Part shown: in pieces, positions 25,636 to 38,449 of the stretch
Layout: each line of letters starts with the position of its first letter
How positions within the stretch are numbered: position 1 is the first letter of the stretch
Made by a program: the position numbers and the translations under genes
The notes under the pieces: model-generated
Databases searched by the model: none
Told to the model about the DNA's origin: nothing
What the model saw: only the letters and a program-made list of their open reading frames with translations
Source of the DNA: Patagioenas fasciata
Taxonomy: Eukaryota; Chordata; Aves; Columbiformes; Columbidae
DNA: 64,000 nucleotides
Assembly: GCF_037038585.1 (NCBI RefSeq)
Contig: NC_092520.1
Location: 196,270,706-196,334,705 of the forward strand
Reading direction: 5' to 3'

Positions 25636-26021
25636 CTCGCAAGATTGCGAGTATATTTATCCTTTCCGTGCACATAAGCATGTGTAACTTCCCGTGCTTA
25701 ATATAAGCACGTATAAAATTATTTCCTCGCACAATCGCGAGTGTATTTATATTCCGTGCACATTTGCACGCATACTTTAAATTATTTCCTCGCACAATCA
25801 CGAGTGTAACTTTATTTCCTCGCACAATTGTGAGTGTATTATAAATTTATCCTCGCACAATCGTGAGTGTATTTTCCTCCTGTGCTTCCATATAAGCACG
25901 TGTAGTATTCCGTGGATATTTGCACGTGTAAGTAAATTAACCCTCGCAGGATTGCGAGTGTATCATAAATTTACCCTCACACAATCGCGAGGGTACACTT
26001 TCCGTACTCACTACGAGTACC
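25636..26021 (+). repeat. Array of 13 short hairpins, ~31-nt period, in the LTR R region
   Basis: Thirteen short inverted repeats (mostly 16-19 nt) at about 25,636, 25,667, 25,693, 25,726, 25,755, 25,789, 25,819, 25,852, 25,882, 25,911, 25,943, 25,976 and 26,005. Their centres are 27.5-34 nt apart (mean 30.8). Two main stem classes alternate irregularly. One is CTCGCA...TGCGAG (perfect at 25,636 and 25,943). The other is CGTGC...GCACG (perfect 8-bp stem CGTGCTTA/TAAGCACG at 25,693-25,711; CGTGCA/TGCACG at 25,755). The last is a different perfect stem, GTACTC/GAGTAC. Weaker members keep G-U pairs or have one mismatch. Spacers are A/T-rich (TGTATTTAT, TTTCC). Stems that change on both sides while pairing persists indicate selection for structure rather than primary sequence. 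Confidence 0.9.
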
Positions 26022-26241
26022 TATATCTCTTTAAGAATAATCCCGCATCGTGTTCAGGCAAGTGTGTACTCCTCTGGGACTCAGGGGTGGTTCCGGCATT
26101 GTTTTGGGTGAAGCCACGTGCATGCACACTGTGGACCTCCTGTTGTACTAGTTGCTGCCCCTTAATAATTTTCCTCAACTGGTACCTGAACCTATATTTA
26201 AGTCACTTTTGGAGTGCTAAAACCCTGTTTCTCACCGGTTT

Positions 26242-26247
26242 AATAAA
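26242..26247 (+). terminator. LTR polyadenylation signal AATAAA
   Basis: AATAAA followed by AGTTGTTTTGG (G/T-rich), 54 nt before the LTR end, the standard arrangement at the R/U5 border. Confidence 0.8.
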
Positions 26248-26301
26248 AGTTGTTTTGGACCCTGTTGTCCCTTAAACTAGCCTCGGGGTGCCTCCGTGAC
26301 A

Positions 26302-26306
26302 CTCTG
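26302..26306 (+). repeat. Target-site duplication (right), CTCTG
   Basis: Matches 25,234-25,238 exactly and directly follows the LTR terminus. Confidence 0.88.
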
Positions 26307-27500
26307 TCACAAGCTCATCTGCCCCATTTGGCCCCCATTTTCCAAAGTTCCTTTTACTACTGATGTACCTGTAGAAGCCCTTTGTGCTGCACTTCACACC
26401 TCTTTCCAGATTCAATATCAGATGGGCTTCAGCCTTCCAAAGCTCATCTCTGCAAGTTCAGACAACATCTCTATATTTCTCCTGCTTCCAGACCTTGCTT
26501 CCTTTTTTTTTTTTTAATTTTTTTCTTATGTTTGAATCTAGTGAGGATGTCTTTTTTTCATCCATGCAGATCTCCTGCCACCTTCGTTTGATAACCTAGT
26601 CATCATGACCATTCGTGATTACACCCACACAACCCCAAAAGCTACCCAAAAACCCAAACAGAACAATTCAACCAACCCTCCTAGACCTCTATTCTCTCCA
26701 GGACCACCTTCTACTGAACATTTGCAATCAGGTCCCTGAACAGACTAACGTCTCCTCTCAAAGTCCAGTGCTGTGTTCCTACTATTAAATTTTTCCCTTC
26801 CTCTCGGGATTCTGAACTCAGCTTCTTGAAGCTGCAGATCCAGTCAATTTCTGTAACACCTGAGATGAGAGATTCTGCTAGTCTCCTCCAGCTCCTTTAC
26901 TTGGCAGCAGAGGTAGTCCACTAGCATGCCCACCTCCTGCAGACAAGAAGTATTCCTCTCTGCCCCAACAAGAGGCCACAGACACCCTCTGCAGTTCTAG
27001 TGCTGCACAGCTGTGTACTCTCCCAGGAACTTGGCCTAGGTCAAAGTCTCTGATGTTACAGGGACATCTGCTCCAGAGGTTGTGGTGCAGCACTGCATCA
27101 CCAACACTAAGCAGGCATACATTACCCACAGCAAAGTTCCTGCTACCTTTCTGCACAAAAGGCTACATCTGTCAGCTCCCTCAATAAGCTGTACTCAAGA
27201 CCAGCCCTTATATGGCTCTTTACTTTGCACATGCTGCAAGATTGCCTGGTCACCCTTTACCTAGGGTCAGCTGGGAAAAAAGCTTTCATCAAGGACAGCT
27301 CATAGAGCTTGTTAGAAGCTGCTAGAGTTTGGCAGTCACAGACCCCCATGGTGATCCTTCCTGATCAGCATCAGGCACCCTGATTTTCTTCAGAGATTTC
27401 CCACAAGTCTTCCAGTGATCTTGGACAAAGTTCCCAGGAGATCTAGAAGATTACAAAGCAGAACCCAGAAACTATGCATGAACTGCTGTGTCTGCTGGTT
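26307..27500. other. GC-richer anonymous block, possibly an old repeat
   Basis: This stretch is visibly richer in G+C than its surroundings and contains no surviving gene. Minus-strand reading of about 26,830-26,960 gives a short helical, charged peptide pattern (CQVKELEETSRI, then a stop), which is vaguely like the coiled-coil region of CR1 ORF1. I cannot confirm this. A T-rich run at 26,503-26,524 and an A/C-rich patch at 26,625-26,690 interrupt it. It may be the host repeat into which the LTR integrated, since the DNA just before the LTR (25,070-25,230) is also GC-richer. Confidence 0.3.
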
Positions 27501-28363
27501 TAACTCCCTTAACTGCCTTAAATTTAGGATGGGAATATGTAATTATCATAAAGATAAGATATGATTCCTGGAATGGGCTGCAGAGAAGTGTCATTATTTT
27601 TGGAAAACAGTGTTGGAAACTTACCTGATAATTTAAAAGCCTTATTAGATATTTTTTGGTTTATATCTTATGGACCAAAACATAATTAGAAAGTAACAAA
27701 TATTCTTATTAGCATTGTTGCTGCAACATGTACATATCTAAAAGAAGTAAATGTCTAGTGTGAGAAGATTATGATTAGTTTGGGAAATTCTTATGAAATT
27801 ATTATTTAAATAAATATCAGATTTCTAATTATTTTTTTTTCCTGTAATGAGCAATGTCAGATTAAACAATTAGCTATTTATATAGTAGACAACTCAGATC
27901 ATAATCTCCAAATGCTGTTTGGAGCCAACACCCAATACTATTAAGCTTCAATGTGATAACACTTTAAATCTCGTAAGGCATTGTACAGTTAGGGAAAAAC
28001 AACCAACATGCACACACACAAATACACACAAAAAATGTGATGCTGGAAAAAGAGTCAGGGGACAATTGTTCTAACAATCTGCTAAAGAGACATACGTACA
28101 CCACTTAATATCACTATTCATTCTAATGAAGAAAAATCACCCTCAGTGTAATTGGATAAATGTTCTGTATCTTAATTTATTTTAAAAACTTGGGCATTTT
28201 AAGTGTAATAGAAAAACAGAAATAGAAATTAGGCAGGGTGTAATTACTGGTGGAAAAGTAAATATGCTAACTGTAACTATAACATAGTAAATGTAACCTG
28301 CAAGACTGCATAAATTAACCAGGAAAAATAAACCATTCTTTGTAATATATCATGTTGGTATGG

Positions 28364-28387
28364 GAAAAAAAAAAAAAAAAAAAAAAA
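28364..28387. repeat. Poly(A) run (24 nt)
   Basis: An uninterrupted A-run with no recognisable retrogene next to it. Confidence 0.85.
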
Positions 28388-28847
28388 GAGGATATAGAAC
28401 AGAATATGTTTAAAATAAAATATCTAACGAATGTTGCTAAAATAATCACAAAATACACTTGGAACAACTGCCACATTCTCTCCTGACATTGCTTCATTGA
28501 CTTCAAATGGATCTGGGCCAGCAGAGAATTTGCTTCCTATAATTCTTATAATATAAGGTGAGAATTAATTCATGCAATCCTGGTTACCAGATAGATCAAT
28601 TTTCAGCTTGTATATTTAAGAAAATATGTCCCTAAAGACCAGAAGACAGGCATTAAACACAGCTATATATACTTGATATGTAAAACGTAATTTTGATTTT
28701 TTAGATATAATTCAATTGAAAGCTGAAGTAAGATTAGTTAGTAGCTTTAATAATATTATATTTAAAAGATAAATAATTTAACTCTGTTTAGGAGATTTTA
28801 ATGTGTTTCTCAGTGGATTTTGTCTATTTGTGTGGTTTTAGCTTGTT

Positions 28848-28945
28848 TGTAGGGGTTTTGTTTGTTTGTTCTGGTTTTGTTTGTTTGTTTTGCATGGCAT
28901 TAATATTCCCCCTTTCCCCCCCCTCTCTGTTTTCTTTTTCTTTTC
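28848..28945. repeat. (TTTG)n tract followed by pyrimidine-rich/C-run tract
   Basis: Repeated GTTTGTTTGTTT units, then CCCCC and CCCCCCCC runs within a CT-rich stretch. Confidence 0.75.
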
Positions 28946-30540
28946 AAATACAGACACAATTTTTATGACAGAACTTCAAACAGTGCTATGGCTCAGCAAC
29001 AAAAATAAATAAGGTCCCTATAGAGTAATTGTCTTAGCACAAGCCTACCAACTCCAGAAAGGCAAATTATTCTATACAAAGTCTAAATCATAAATTAAAA
29101 AATCATTAATTCCTGCCATGGATATCTAAAGTCTATAGGCTCTCCCTGATCAGCTGCAATGCTGCCTAAGTCAGACTTCTGATATGCCTGTACATTCCCT
29201 ATCTGCTTCCTGACAAGGTCTTTTCTGACTCCACAGGCAGGGACATCCTTCTAAATCTTCAGGAATTCTGTGTGACAGCTATTGTTTAAAATCTAACAAA
29301 GTTATCAGAATATCGATTTCACTGAAATAGAGCTTACACACTGGGCTTAATTCAGTTATATAAATATAGTAACTAGTGGAACATGTGAACCCCTTGGTCA
29401 TTCTATCTGGCCTCCAGCTGCCATTCTAGAAAGATACAGATGTCCCGGATGCTGTGAAATTCTGTAAATAACATGAGATGTCTCTAATAATCTACTACAT
29501 CTCAAATAATGCCAGATATCTATTTGTAAACAACTAAATCATACTCATTATGACTCTATAGTCCATGTACCTGTACATGTAATTAAACCTTTGTCTCCAG
29601 GCCTGCCTTGGTGTAATAGGCCTTCTTAACCTATCCCAAAGCCATGCTAGTAGACAATGAAGTCTCATAAATAAGTATGCTCTTCATTTTATTTTACTTA
29701 AAGAAAAGCAGATAAAAGTAAGCCTCTCTCAGCCTTAGTATTTAGTAGTGATATGAAATCATGAATTCCTGGCCTCCTAAAATGTTATACACTTTATCTC
29801 TAATAATTTTTAATGAAATAATCATATGTCCGAAATGACCAGGGTGCCATGATATCTCCCTTGTTCCATTTTTGGGAGCCTAACTCATCAGCCTCTAGTT
29901 ATGCTACATCCTCTCACCCTCCTCTACGTTCTGCATTTGATATCCACAGAATTTATACTAAAGTGTTTCCCCCAGTACACAAAGGCATCTAATTTTCATT
30001 TCATGCAAGGACCTGTTCCCAGTCAGAAATGTGACAACCTTCATATTGGTTTCTTCTACCACACAGGCCTTTTCTATCAGTCTTCAGATAATTCTCTCCA
30101 TTAACCATAAAGTGAATCTTCTTGTTACCTAGGCTTCTAATAATGGACCCCATTTTCGACAATGAGGCTCTTTCAATTAGAAAATTACCTAGGAAATATT
30201 CAAGATCTGTGAAAGAATGTTACCTTGTAACATTAGCAGACATGCCAATAATAATAGTACTACTGCTGGTAATAGAGAAAATAATAAAATAAAGCCTGAT
30301 ACCTGGAATTAGAGTTTACAGCAGAATTCAGCTGCCCCATTTAAAGATGTAACAGTAAAGGCTTTGCTCCCAAGAAGATTCTATCCTTCTTTAAAATCTA
30401 TGCAGTCCTTGTTTCTTGGTACTTTATGAGGTGTTGTATTCACATATTATGTTTACTTCCTGCAGATAGTTTTGATTGGGAAGGATCTCAATATGTGGCT
30501 ACTTCCAAACTTCCCTAGGGCTCTAGAGAAGTTAAGGTCT

Positions 30541-30602
30541 CTACTTTTTCCCTTCCTTCTTTCCTTCCTTCCTTGCTTCCTTGCTTCCTTCTTTCCTTTT
30601 AT
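30541..30602. repeat. (TTCC)n/(CTTCC)n microsatellite
   Basis: A polypyrimidine tract of TTCC, TTCT and TTGC units. The K/R/E-rich minus-strand frame over it is an artefact. Confidence 0.85.
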
Positions 30603-33600
30603 TTTTTCTCCATGAGGGTGAAAATGACATAAGAAATCTGGATCAAGATCCAAATCTATATCATCTATATCTATATGTGTTTATCTATATATGTATTTTA
30701 AAAATCTTTCCTAATTAACCAAGTATTAGTTAGGATATTCTGTTTTATAAAACAAGAAATGTCACTATTAAACTATGAATTAGAAGAAGAAAGCGTAATT
30801 TATTTCTTTCTATGTATTTCTGATCTAAATAAAGGTCTCTATAACTCTCTTCCTTCCAGTGAATACATGAGATTAAATTCATACATTAGAAGAAGACAAA
30901 TGAATAGATATTTCATACCATACCTCTATCCCTTAACCAGAGCTCCCAAAATAAATGAAAACTGATTTTCTGAAAAGCGTTTTCATAAATATATTGTTGT
31001 TTCTTTGGCAGCAGTTACAAGTTGAAAACTGTGTAGCGAACCAAAAAACAGAGAGACATCAAAGACTAGATGAAAAAAAAAAATCTTGGTATCTATCATG
31101 CAATTTTCTGTGGAGCTAAGGCACTTGAATCCTAAAATTCTCAATGAAAATGGTTTACACATTCAGTCTCTGTTCTTGGAGTTAGGTTTTTCCTGAGATC
31201 AGTTTTTTGAGAGACCTGATGGCAGAAGTACCTAGAGACCAAGCTTAATACTTAAGATGATTATACACTGAAAAGAGAGCGTTAAGAGCACCGATAGTTA
31301 CCAAAAGTCTATGTAATAATGTATCTTGTTGCTAGATGGCTGGATTTCTATAAGCCAAGAAATTATAATATCCACAATTTTCTTTTAATCACCAGGCAGC
31401 TGTTTGGAATAAGGCTGTGTATTGTGGGACTTTTTCTGGAAGCCTTGTCAGTTTTCAGAGAAGGGTGCAACGTTCTTGGAAGCAAAAAAGAAATCCTGAC
31501 CTGGAGCCCTGTGACTCAGGGTCTGAGTTCCAGATGCTGTTCTAGGAGTCAGCATACCTGAAGGTTGAATTAAGGCAACTAAAATCCTTTATTTAGTATA
31601 AAAATTGTACAGTCTTATAGTTTAATTATTTATGTGTATGTGAATAAATATATATTTACTGACAATGAAATTAGGAGAATATTTTTAAAAATGTTTATGA
31701 TCAGTTGACTACATAAATTAAACTATATTTAATTGACCATATCGTTTAGATCTTTAGAGAAAGTGTATGTGCAACAGATGGAGAAGTTTGCTAGAGTGAA
31801 ATGGCCTTGCTCTTCCTGTGTGTTTGTTCACTCCCGGAATGATTCATGTCAAAATATTACACAACTCTTTTTCTTCTGAAGACATGCTATCAGTGAAAGA
31901 TCTTATCCTTTAACATGTATTGGCAAATCTCTTCGCATTCAAGTGTATAATTTCTCCTTGAAATCTCCAGTAAAGTCCAACACAGCTGAAAAGGGGAGTT
32001 TACAACTAATTCACAGAATGTTGCTCTGTGTGTTTACGCTACATTTAATTCACAGAAAATGAAAGCAGTATATCTGTCAAGTTTGAGTGCACCCATAAAT
32101 AGAGTTCTGTTCTAGTAGAACTAGTTGGTACGAATGTTGGCTGGTTAGAAAAGTTGGTACAACATATTCTTAATCACCAAGGATTATGGAGCTCAAGGAT
32201 AAGAAATCATATGCAGTGTTGGGAAAAAAAAAAAAAAAATTGTCTCTTACAATTTCCTTCAAGACATGATAACTGAATAAGATACCACTCAACTGGATAA
32301 GACTATGTTACACTTTTCCTCATCTATTTGTGTCTCTACAGGTCAGTCTCTTGGCGTGTAAATCTTGCGGTGAAATTCCCCTTTCTGGGGTCAAGTTCTT
32401 AAATCAAAACTAACCACATAAAATCTACTTACTACGACAACGGTGTGTCTAAGATCCCCAACTGCCACCTTTCTTCTGCTACATAGATTAATCTTTAAGA
32501 AACATAAAATAACATTTTGTTGTCCTAATAAGACAAGAAAAAAGAAGTAAGCAATTTTCCATTTAAAAAAATTAAAGTCAGGATAAATTTTCAAACTATG
32601 AATCTTAATCCTACACTCATGTCTAACTTAGATCTCTAGAAGAGATACAAATTCCAGAGGTAACTTCAGCGAACACTTTTTCATAATTTTTAAAACATTA
32701 TCTTATGGTTTAGTGTTCTCTCCTGCCTGCCAGGTACTCCATTCATATTTACCTTTTTTTTTTTTTCTTTTTTCTGTGAGTCTGAGCAGGTTGAGCTCTT
32801 TGTAATGAATTCTAAGTTATGAAAGTAGTAAAAACTCACACTTTCCAAGTTATCTCTAAATGCATGTAAGTTAATATCTAGATGAGCAACTTGTTTCAAA
32901 CTTGCCTCTGAAAGGTTTTTATTTATGAGTTCCAGAAGGCATTTATCTTGTATCTAATTATCAAAGAAAATATATAAACAATGAATATTTTGTAAAGTAA
33001 AATCAATATGATTAGTTTAATTTTTCTTTCCTTTTTTAGTAACTCCTTACAGACTATGAGCTCAAGTAGTATATGCACACAATCTGAGGAAATTCCAGTT
33101 CATTATTGTCATTGATATCAGCCCATTATATTTAAATTTATCATTTTAATAGCTTTACGAATATAATTATATGGCTACTGCTAGATATGGAACTTATTGT
33201 TTTATTAGTGATAAATGAGTGAAATATCTCTATGTATGAATAAAAGGTGTAATTTAGGACAGTAATAAAATATTGATACATTTGTATTATTGAGATGTCC
33301 ATATCAATTTTTAAATTGCAGAACGAAGCATTTCACTCTCGTAACAAGGAAAAGCAAATGTATGACATGACCATAAATAATACAGGTAAATTATAAGCAT
33401 TTCTTAATTGAACAAAACAAGAATGTTTAAAAATGTTCTTTCAAATGTCATTTTCTTTAGTTTGCTTGCATAGTTCTTAAATAGATTTGGTTGTCTTTCG
33501 TATCTAGGTAGAATGAAAAAAAAGAGCAATATAGCTATAGATAATATGGCAACTCACCATAGCAGTGTATATTGCTTTCTTTATACACACAACATGGCTC

Positions 33601-36600
33601 TCTAGAAAAAAAAATTGGGGGTGATTTGGGGTAGTTTAATAATCTATCATTTTTTATGCATAATAGAAGAGAGAGAAAACAGATTTGTTCATGGAACATA
33701 TATAGTATGAATTTCATGTGAATGTGTTATGATCCATTAGCTAAATTATTTTTTGAATATGAACAGAGAACTGAGCTCTGGACATAGCTGCTACAAAAGA
33801 TGGATATGAAAATAAATGACCACAAAAAAAATGAACATGCCTTCAGTACTGAGATATAAGCTTCCATCAGTCCATTAACTCAGGTGATTCAAACTCAAAA
33901 TGTACTCACCCTTGAAATGTCCTTCAGACTCCATTTTATTCCAAACTACAAGACTGACAACAGTTGTGGTGTCCTGAATACTGGAAGTAATGAAGAGACA
34001 TCATTCTTTTGAGTACATGTAGAGACCTCTGTCAAAATAGCACTTTTGAAGTCAATCTTCTTGTAATACATGTGTTATAAATGTGCTCCTCAGTCTCACT
34101 TCCCTAGTTTCCCTTCAATGTACATCCAGATGTCTTGCTGACATACCAGAATAATCACATGAACACATGTGAAATATATGTGGATCCCAAGGACATATGG
34201 CCACTCTGGTCTTCAGTAATTAAACCACAAAACCCCAACACAGAAAAAGAAGTTCCAAATGTTGAACCTCTAAAAATCAATCCTTGTACCTCCAAAAGGT
34301 TCACCTCTAGTGATAAAATCTTCCCACTCTAAGGAGGACTTCCAATTTTCTCTCTCCCAAAGCTTGAACTCCTCCTGAGCTAACTATGGGTAAAGAAGTT
34401 TCAAGTGCAAAACTCTTTAAAGGACTCTCTGCTGCAAATGTTTACTACATTGTATTACTTGAATTATAGGAACAAGTATCCCTTACTGGGAACAACTATA
34501 TTCTTTTTAATACTGTCCCAAGAAAAACAACTAACCAACCAACAACAATGAGCAACAAAATGTCCCAAACTAAAGGAAAAAACTCACAAAAAAACCCACC
34601 AAATAATCAAACAACCACCCTAGCATGAGGTGGGATTATATAACAGGTCAATAATACAGCAAGGAGTAGCTGACAGAATAACATAGCAAGGTATAGCTCA
34701 CAGAAGCCTCACAAAGTTCAGTGGAGACACCTGAAAAATCCTACGCTTTGATCTGATTAACCTATCCAAAAATACAGTCTGGATGAAAAGCAGCTTAACA
34801 CATAAGAAACTGAGGGTCCTGGTAGACAGAAAATAGAACAACAATCTTTCAGTAGGTCAAAGTAGTTGTTTTTCCAAAATACTGTGAGTATTCTGGAGTA
34901 ATTCCAATTTTTGGAATGTGCTCTGGAAGACGTTGACAGCTTAAAATTCACTGGGAAAAAAATGGTCATGTCTCTGGCAATCTTTTCACACTGACCTGCT
35001 GTTTGAACAAAATTCTTCTGTTAGTCAAATTTTTGAGTAATTCAGTTAATAAGTAAGTTGGTTTTAAATTGAATGTTTTTAAAATCAGTTTCTCACTGAC
35101 TGTACTCAGATGGTAAAACCTTAATATTAATTTAGTGCAGCTTAGACATCTATTACTGATATCATTCCAACTGGAGTATAATTCAATGTCATGTATTTAC
35201 AGCTTAATGTTAATTCAGAATTAATCACTGCAGTAACACAAGGTCATGCATTGAAAGAGTTAGTTAAAATGAACAACTAGGATGCTACTCCTAGGCACTT
35301 AGCAAGCCTTTGGAAGTCCCTTCACTGGTTAATATTGCCATCTATTATACACTACATTCTATACTGTTTTTTCTTTTATGGTATACTTCATTATGAAATT
35401 CATTTTCTGTCTATGATTTTACATTAACTGTATCTGTGAAACAGTCAGCATTCAAAACAATTACTTTTTGGTTCTGTACTGAATTTAGCAATTGTAGTTG
35501 GTTGGTATTTTGACCAAATTATGCCAGTGAGATTTATCAAACAACAAATATTCTTAGGCAAAATTGAACTTTACCAGTAGTAGTGTAGTGACTGTTACAA
35601 CGAAGTATTCCTTTGATTTGTATCATTTTAGCATTGTCTTCAATTAAGTAGTTCAATGTGGAGAAGCAAAGGAGAATTATATTGTCTGCTTTGCAAAACT
35701 TCTAATCAAAGAACTCGTCATCAGTTATGCTTTAAGGATAATAAATCCTCAGGAAGAAGTATACATTGAGTTACTTAGTGCACAGGCAAGGATCAGGCAT
35801 GGTCTTTTTATTCTGTGTTTCTGCATTATAACAGGATCCAGCTCCATTAAGATGGCTTTTACATGTCCATTCAATACCAATGATGAGCAACATTTATAAC
35901 AATAGAAAATATTATTCACTGAAAAAAAAAACCAACAACATTATTTTAAAAATGACTGTCTATCATTTCCCAAATGAACACCACAACTTTATTGGTAGAC
36001 CAGAGTTTATCTGGCTCTTTCTGATGAACTTTAGATGTCAACTGAAAACACTAGCCATGCTGGTTAGACTATTAATGTAAAGGATAACGAGTGGAGTAGA
36101 TAGTAAACCGTGTTCTGTCTATTAGATTTATGTGGTACTTAAAACTTATTTATTAGCATACTCATAGGAATTTTTCTTCAGCAGCTACTTATTTTAGAAA
36201 ATTTGGGATATGTATCCAGATTAGGTAAAGAGAATAGATAAAATAGTGAAATGTAAAAATTAAAAGGTTCGTGTTCTGTGGTCCAAAGGTAAGAGTTAAT
36301 GAAAATAGATAAAAAACACAGGTATAGAAAAAGCAATGTTCTCAAATTACATTTACACTGTTTAAGTGTTCTCCCTTAATTTTCTATGTTCTTCTAGTTC
36401 TTTATTGGCTTCACTATTGTCAGCCTTCCTTCACTTTTCAGTGGAGAAGCTTTCAGCCTTTTAGTTTTTTCAGTATTCTTTTGTTCTAGATTTACATATT
36501 TTATATTAGTAGAGCAATTAAGCAATGTAAAAGTTACGCATTTGCCTTTAAGACATCTTCTAATAGGCTAATAAGCAGGGGGGAGAACACAAACCTTTTA

Positions 36601-38449
36601 AGAGAGAAGAAAATGTTTAGCACTTTGAAAATTTATTTAGATAGCATTTTAGAGGATTCATCTTGTTTAATTTTATGACCTAAATTAGGAGCCTTGCATA
36701 AACTAGGCTCCTTCAACAGCTAATGGTGTCCTAATATTCTTCTTTTAACAATTTTTACTATTAAAGAGATGGCATTGATGCCTTTTTGTGTTACTTAGAT
36801 TTAGCTTTCCCACTATATAAGACCCTGGGGAAAATATGTTTATTTAAAGTGTAGATTTGTAGTAATGAGACAACATAACATACTAAAATTCACTTATAAG
36901 GTTATATTTAACTCTAAAGATATTGGCTGCTTTTGTGTTTGAATGAGCATTCCCTTCAATTTTTTTAGGCTAAAGAGAAATTCCATCTAGTAGCTGAAGA
37001 AAGCATTTCTAATTCTTATTGCTAGTTTAATATTTCTGTCAGTTTCTTATAGGAAAAGAAAATAAGGCAGGAAGCAAGGAAACCATGCTCTTTTTTGTTT
37101 GTTTGATTGATTTTGTTAAAACCTTTTATTTGTGAAGTTTGTGCACCAGATTCAAAAATGTCAGAGAAGGTGGACTTGGAAATGTGGTGTGTGCTTAAAC
37201 TAGCCTATACTTTCTCCTCTGTGCTTACTGTATTGAGTCTTTTGCTAGTTTCACCAGAAAAATTTCTGGGGATTCTCTGCCATCTTCTCCTGAAAGAAAT
37301 GGGTTTGAATTAGCTGTTCCTCTTCTTAGTCACATTCCAAAACACATGGAAGTAAAACAAAAGGGGAGTAGTCTGTCTTTATTTAGATTTTTCAAAAAGG
37401 AAATAAAAAAATTGAATGTGAACTGTTATCACCCCTTCTAACAAGAAGCTGAAGATCTTAGGCTTAGATGAGAATTCTGAGTGAAAGATACTGAATTAGC
37501 AAAGGTTGTAACCTATACCCTTTACTCAGATATCTAAATACAGAGATGAATTGGATTTCAGATGTTTTGAAACCTAATACCAGTTTTCTTTCCCCATTCA
37601 CGATAAAGGTGGGGTTTTTTTGTCCTTCCTGGGTACTTATCCAATCCCAGGCACTGACGGATACTTTGTGCCTCAGGAACCTATATCCATTCTGGGATAT
37701 AAAATGTGCGAATGTATACATTAATATAACACATTAAAGATTTTATCAAGGGACTTGGTACTAGTTGAGTGAGTAAAAAAAATCTTTCTCAAGGTCATGT
37801 ATTAGCTCTAACTTTTCTCTTTTCCCCCACTGTCACGCTTAAAGATGTAAATCTAGACGTACAAATTTAAAATTTCAGTGTGGTGTTTGCTATTGCTGTA
37901 TATATTGCTTTTATGTATGAGGGAGATAACCCTATAACCATACAACATTATTTCTGTTTTGCATTTGTACTACTAGCAGCTGCTGCTTATGCCGTAAAAT
38001 GTTCCCTGATAGAGAAAAGAGTACTGTGTATCTCAGTGGATTTTTTGTACGAATATATTTAGGCAGAGAGATATGAATATGCATACACATTATAATTAAA
38101 TCTCAAGGAAATACAATTTCATTTGAAAATCTTCATAAACTGAAACACTAGATCAAATATTATTTTAATCATTGTAAACATTTTCAGACACTGTTTTAAG
38201 TTTAATTACAAGTGCAGCCTGAAACAATGTAATTAACACAATTACTATCTGTGCTTTACTTATCTTGACCCTATGAGATAATGGAGAGTTATCACTAGAA
38301 TTTAATAGTAGCAAAGACTATTAATTACTTTATAATGTATAGCTTAAGGAAAAAATGACATATTTCCAAAGATAAAGTAATCCCACGTCACAGAAGTCCT
38401 CTAGGAAGGTTCAACCATAAACTTCAGTGCCTTTAGCATTTATAAATTA

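Larger units (their letters stand above)
25239..26301 (+). mobile_element. Solo LTR of an avian endogenous retrovirus (1063 bp)
   Basis: A complete solo LTR: it begins TGTGGCAGAATG, ends CCGTGACA, and is flanked by the 5-bp duplication CTCTG. U3 (about 310 bp) is GC-rich and ends with TATAAAA at 25,519-25,525. The poly(A) signal AATAAA is at 26,242-26,247 and a T/G-rich stretch follows it, as expected of a U5 border. If transcription starts about 25-30 bp after the TATA box, R would be about 700 nt long, which is long for an LTR, and U5 would be short. The R region holds the hairpin array described separately. No internal retroviral gene flanks it, so recombination between two LTRs probably removed the provirus. 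The intact duplication and termini suggest a fairly recent insertion. Family assignment is not possible from sequence alone; a 5-bp duplication fits ERVL-type or some ERV2-type elements. Confidence 0.9.
27501..38449. other. A+T-rich unique sequence with simple repeats, no supported gene
   Basis: No coding exon or transposon is recognised over about 11 kb. Simple tracts: A24 at 28,364-28,387, T/G-rich then C-rich at 28,848-28,945, (TTCC)n-like at 30,541-30,600, A-run at 32,224-32,239, T-run at 32,754-32,766. Blocks around 35,080-35,350 and 36,500-36,830 are low in simple repeats and rich in TTAATTA-type words; these could be conserved non-coding elements, but only alignment could tell. Confidence 0.55.

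Noticed and set aside
25227..25673. 148-codon minus-strand open frame (and 83-107-codon + frames) in the LTR
   Set aside because: They lie within U3/R of a solo LTR, in GC-rich or hairpin sequence, and have no domain. They are chance frames.
25636..26021. CRISPR-like array (palindromic repeats with ~31-nt period)
   Set aside because: The palindromes are not identical repeats with unique spacers, the DNA is vertebrate, and the array sits inside an LTR with TATA and AATAAA.
28364..28387. Poly(A) tails of processed retrogenes (also at 19,181, 24,233, 32,224 and 61,519)
   Set aside because: No mRNA-like body or flanking target duplication next to any of these A-runs.
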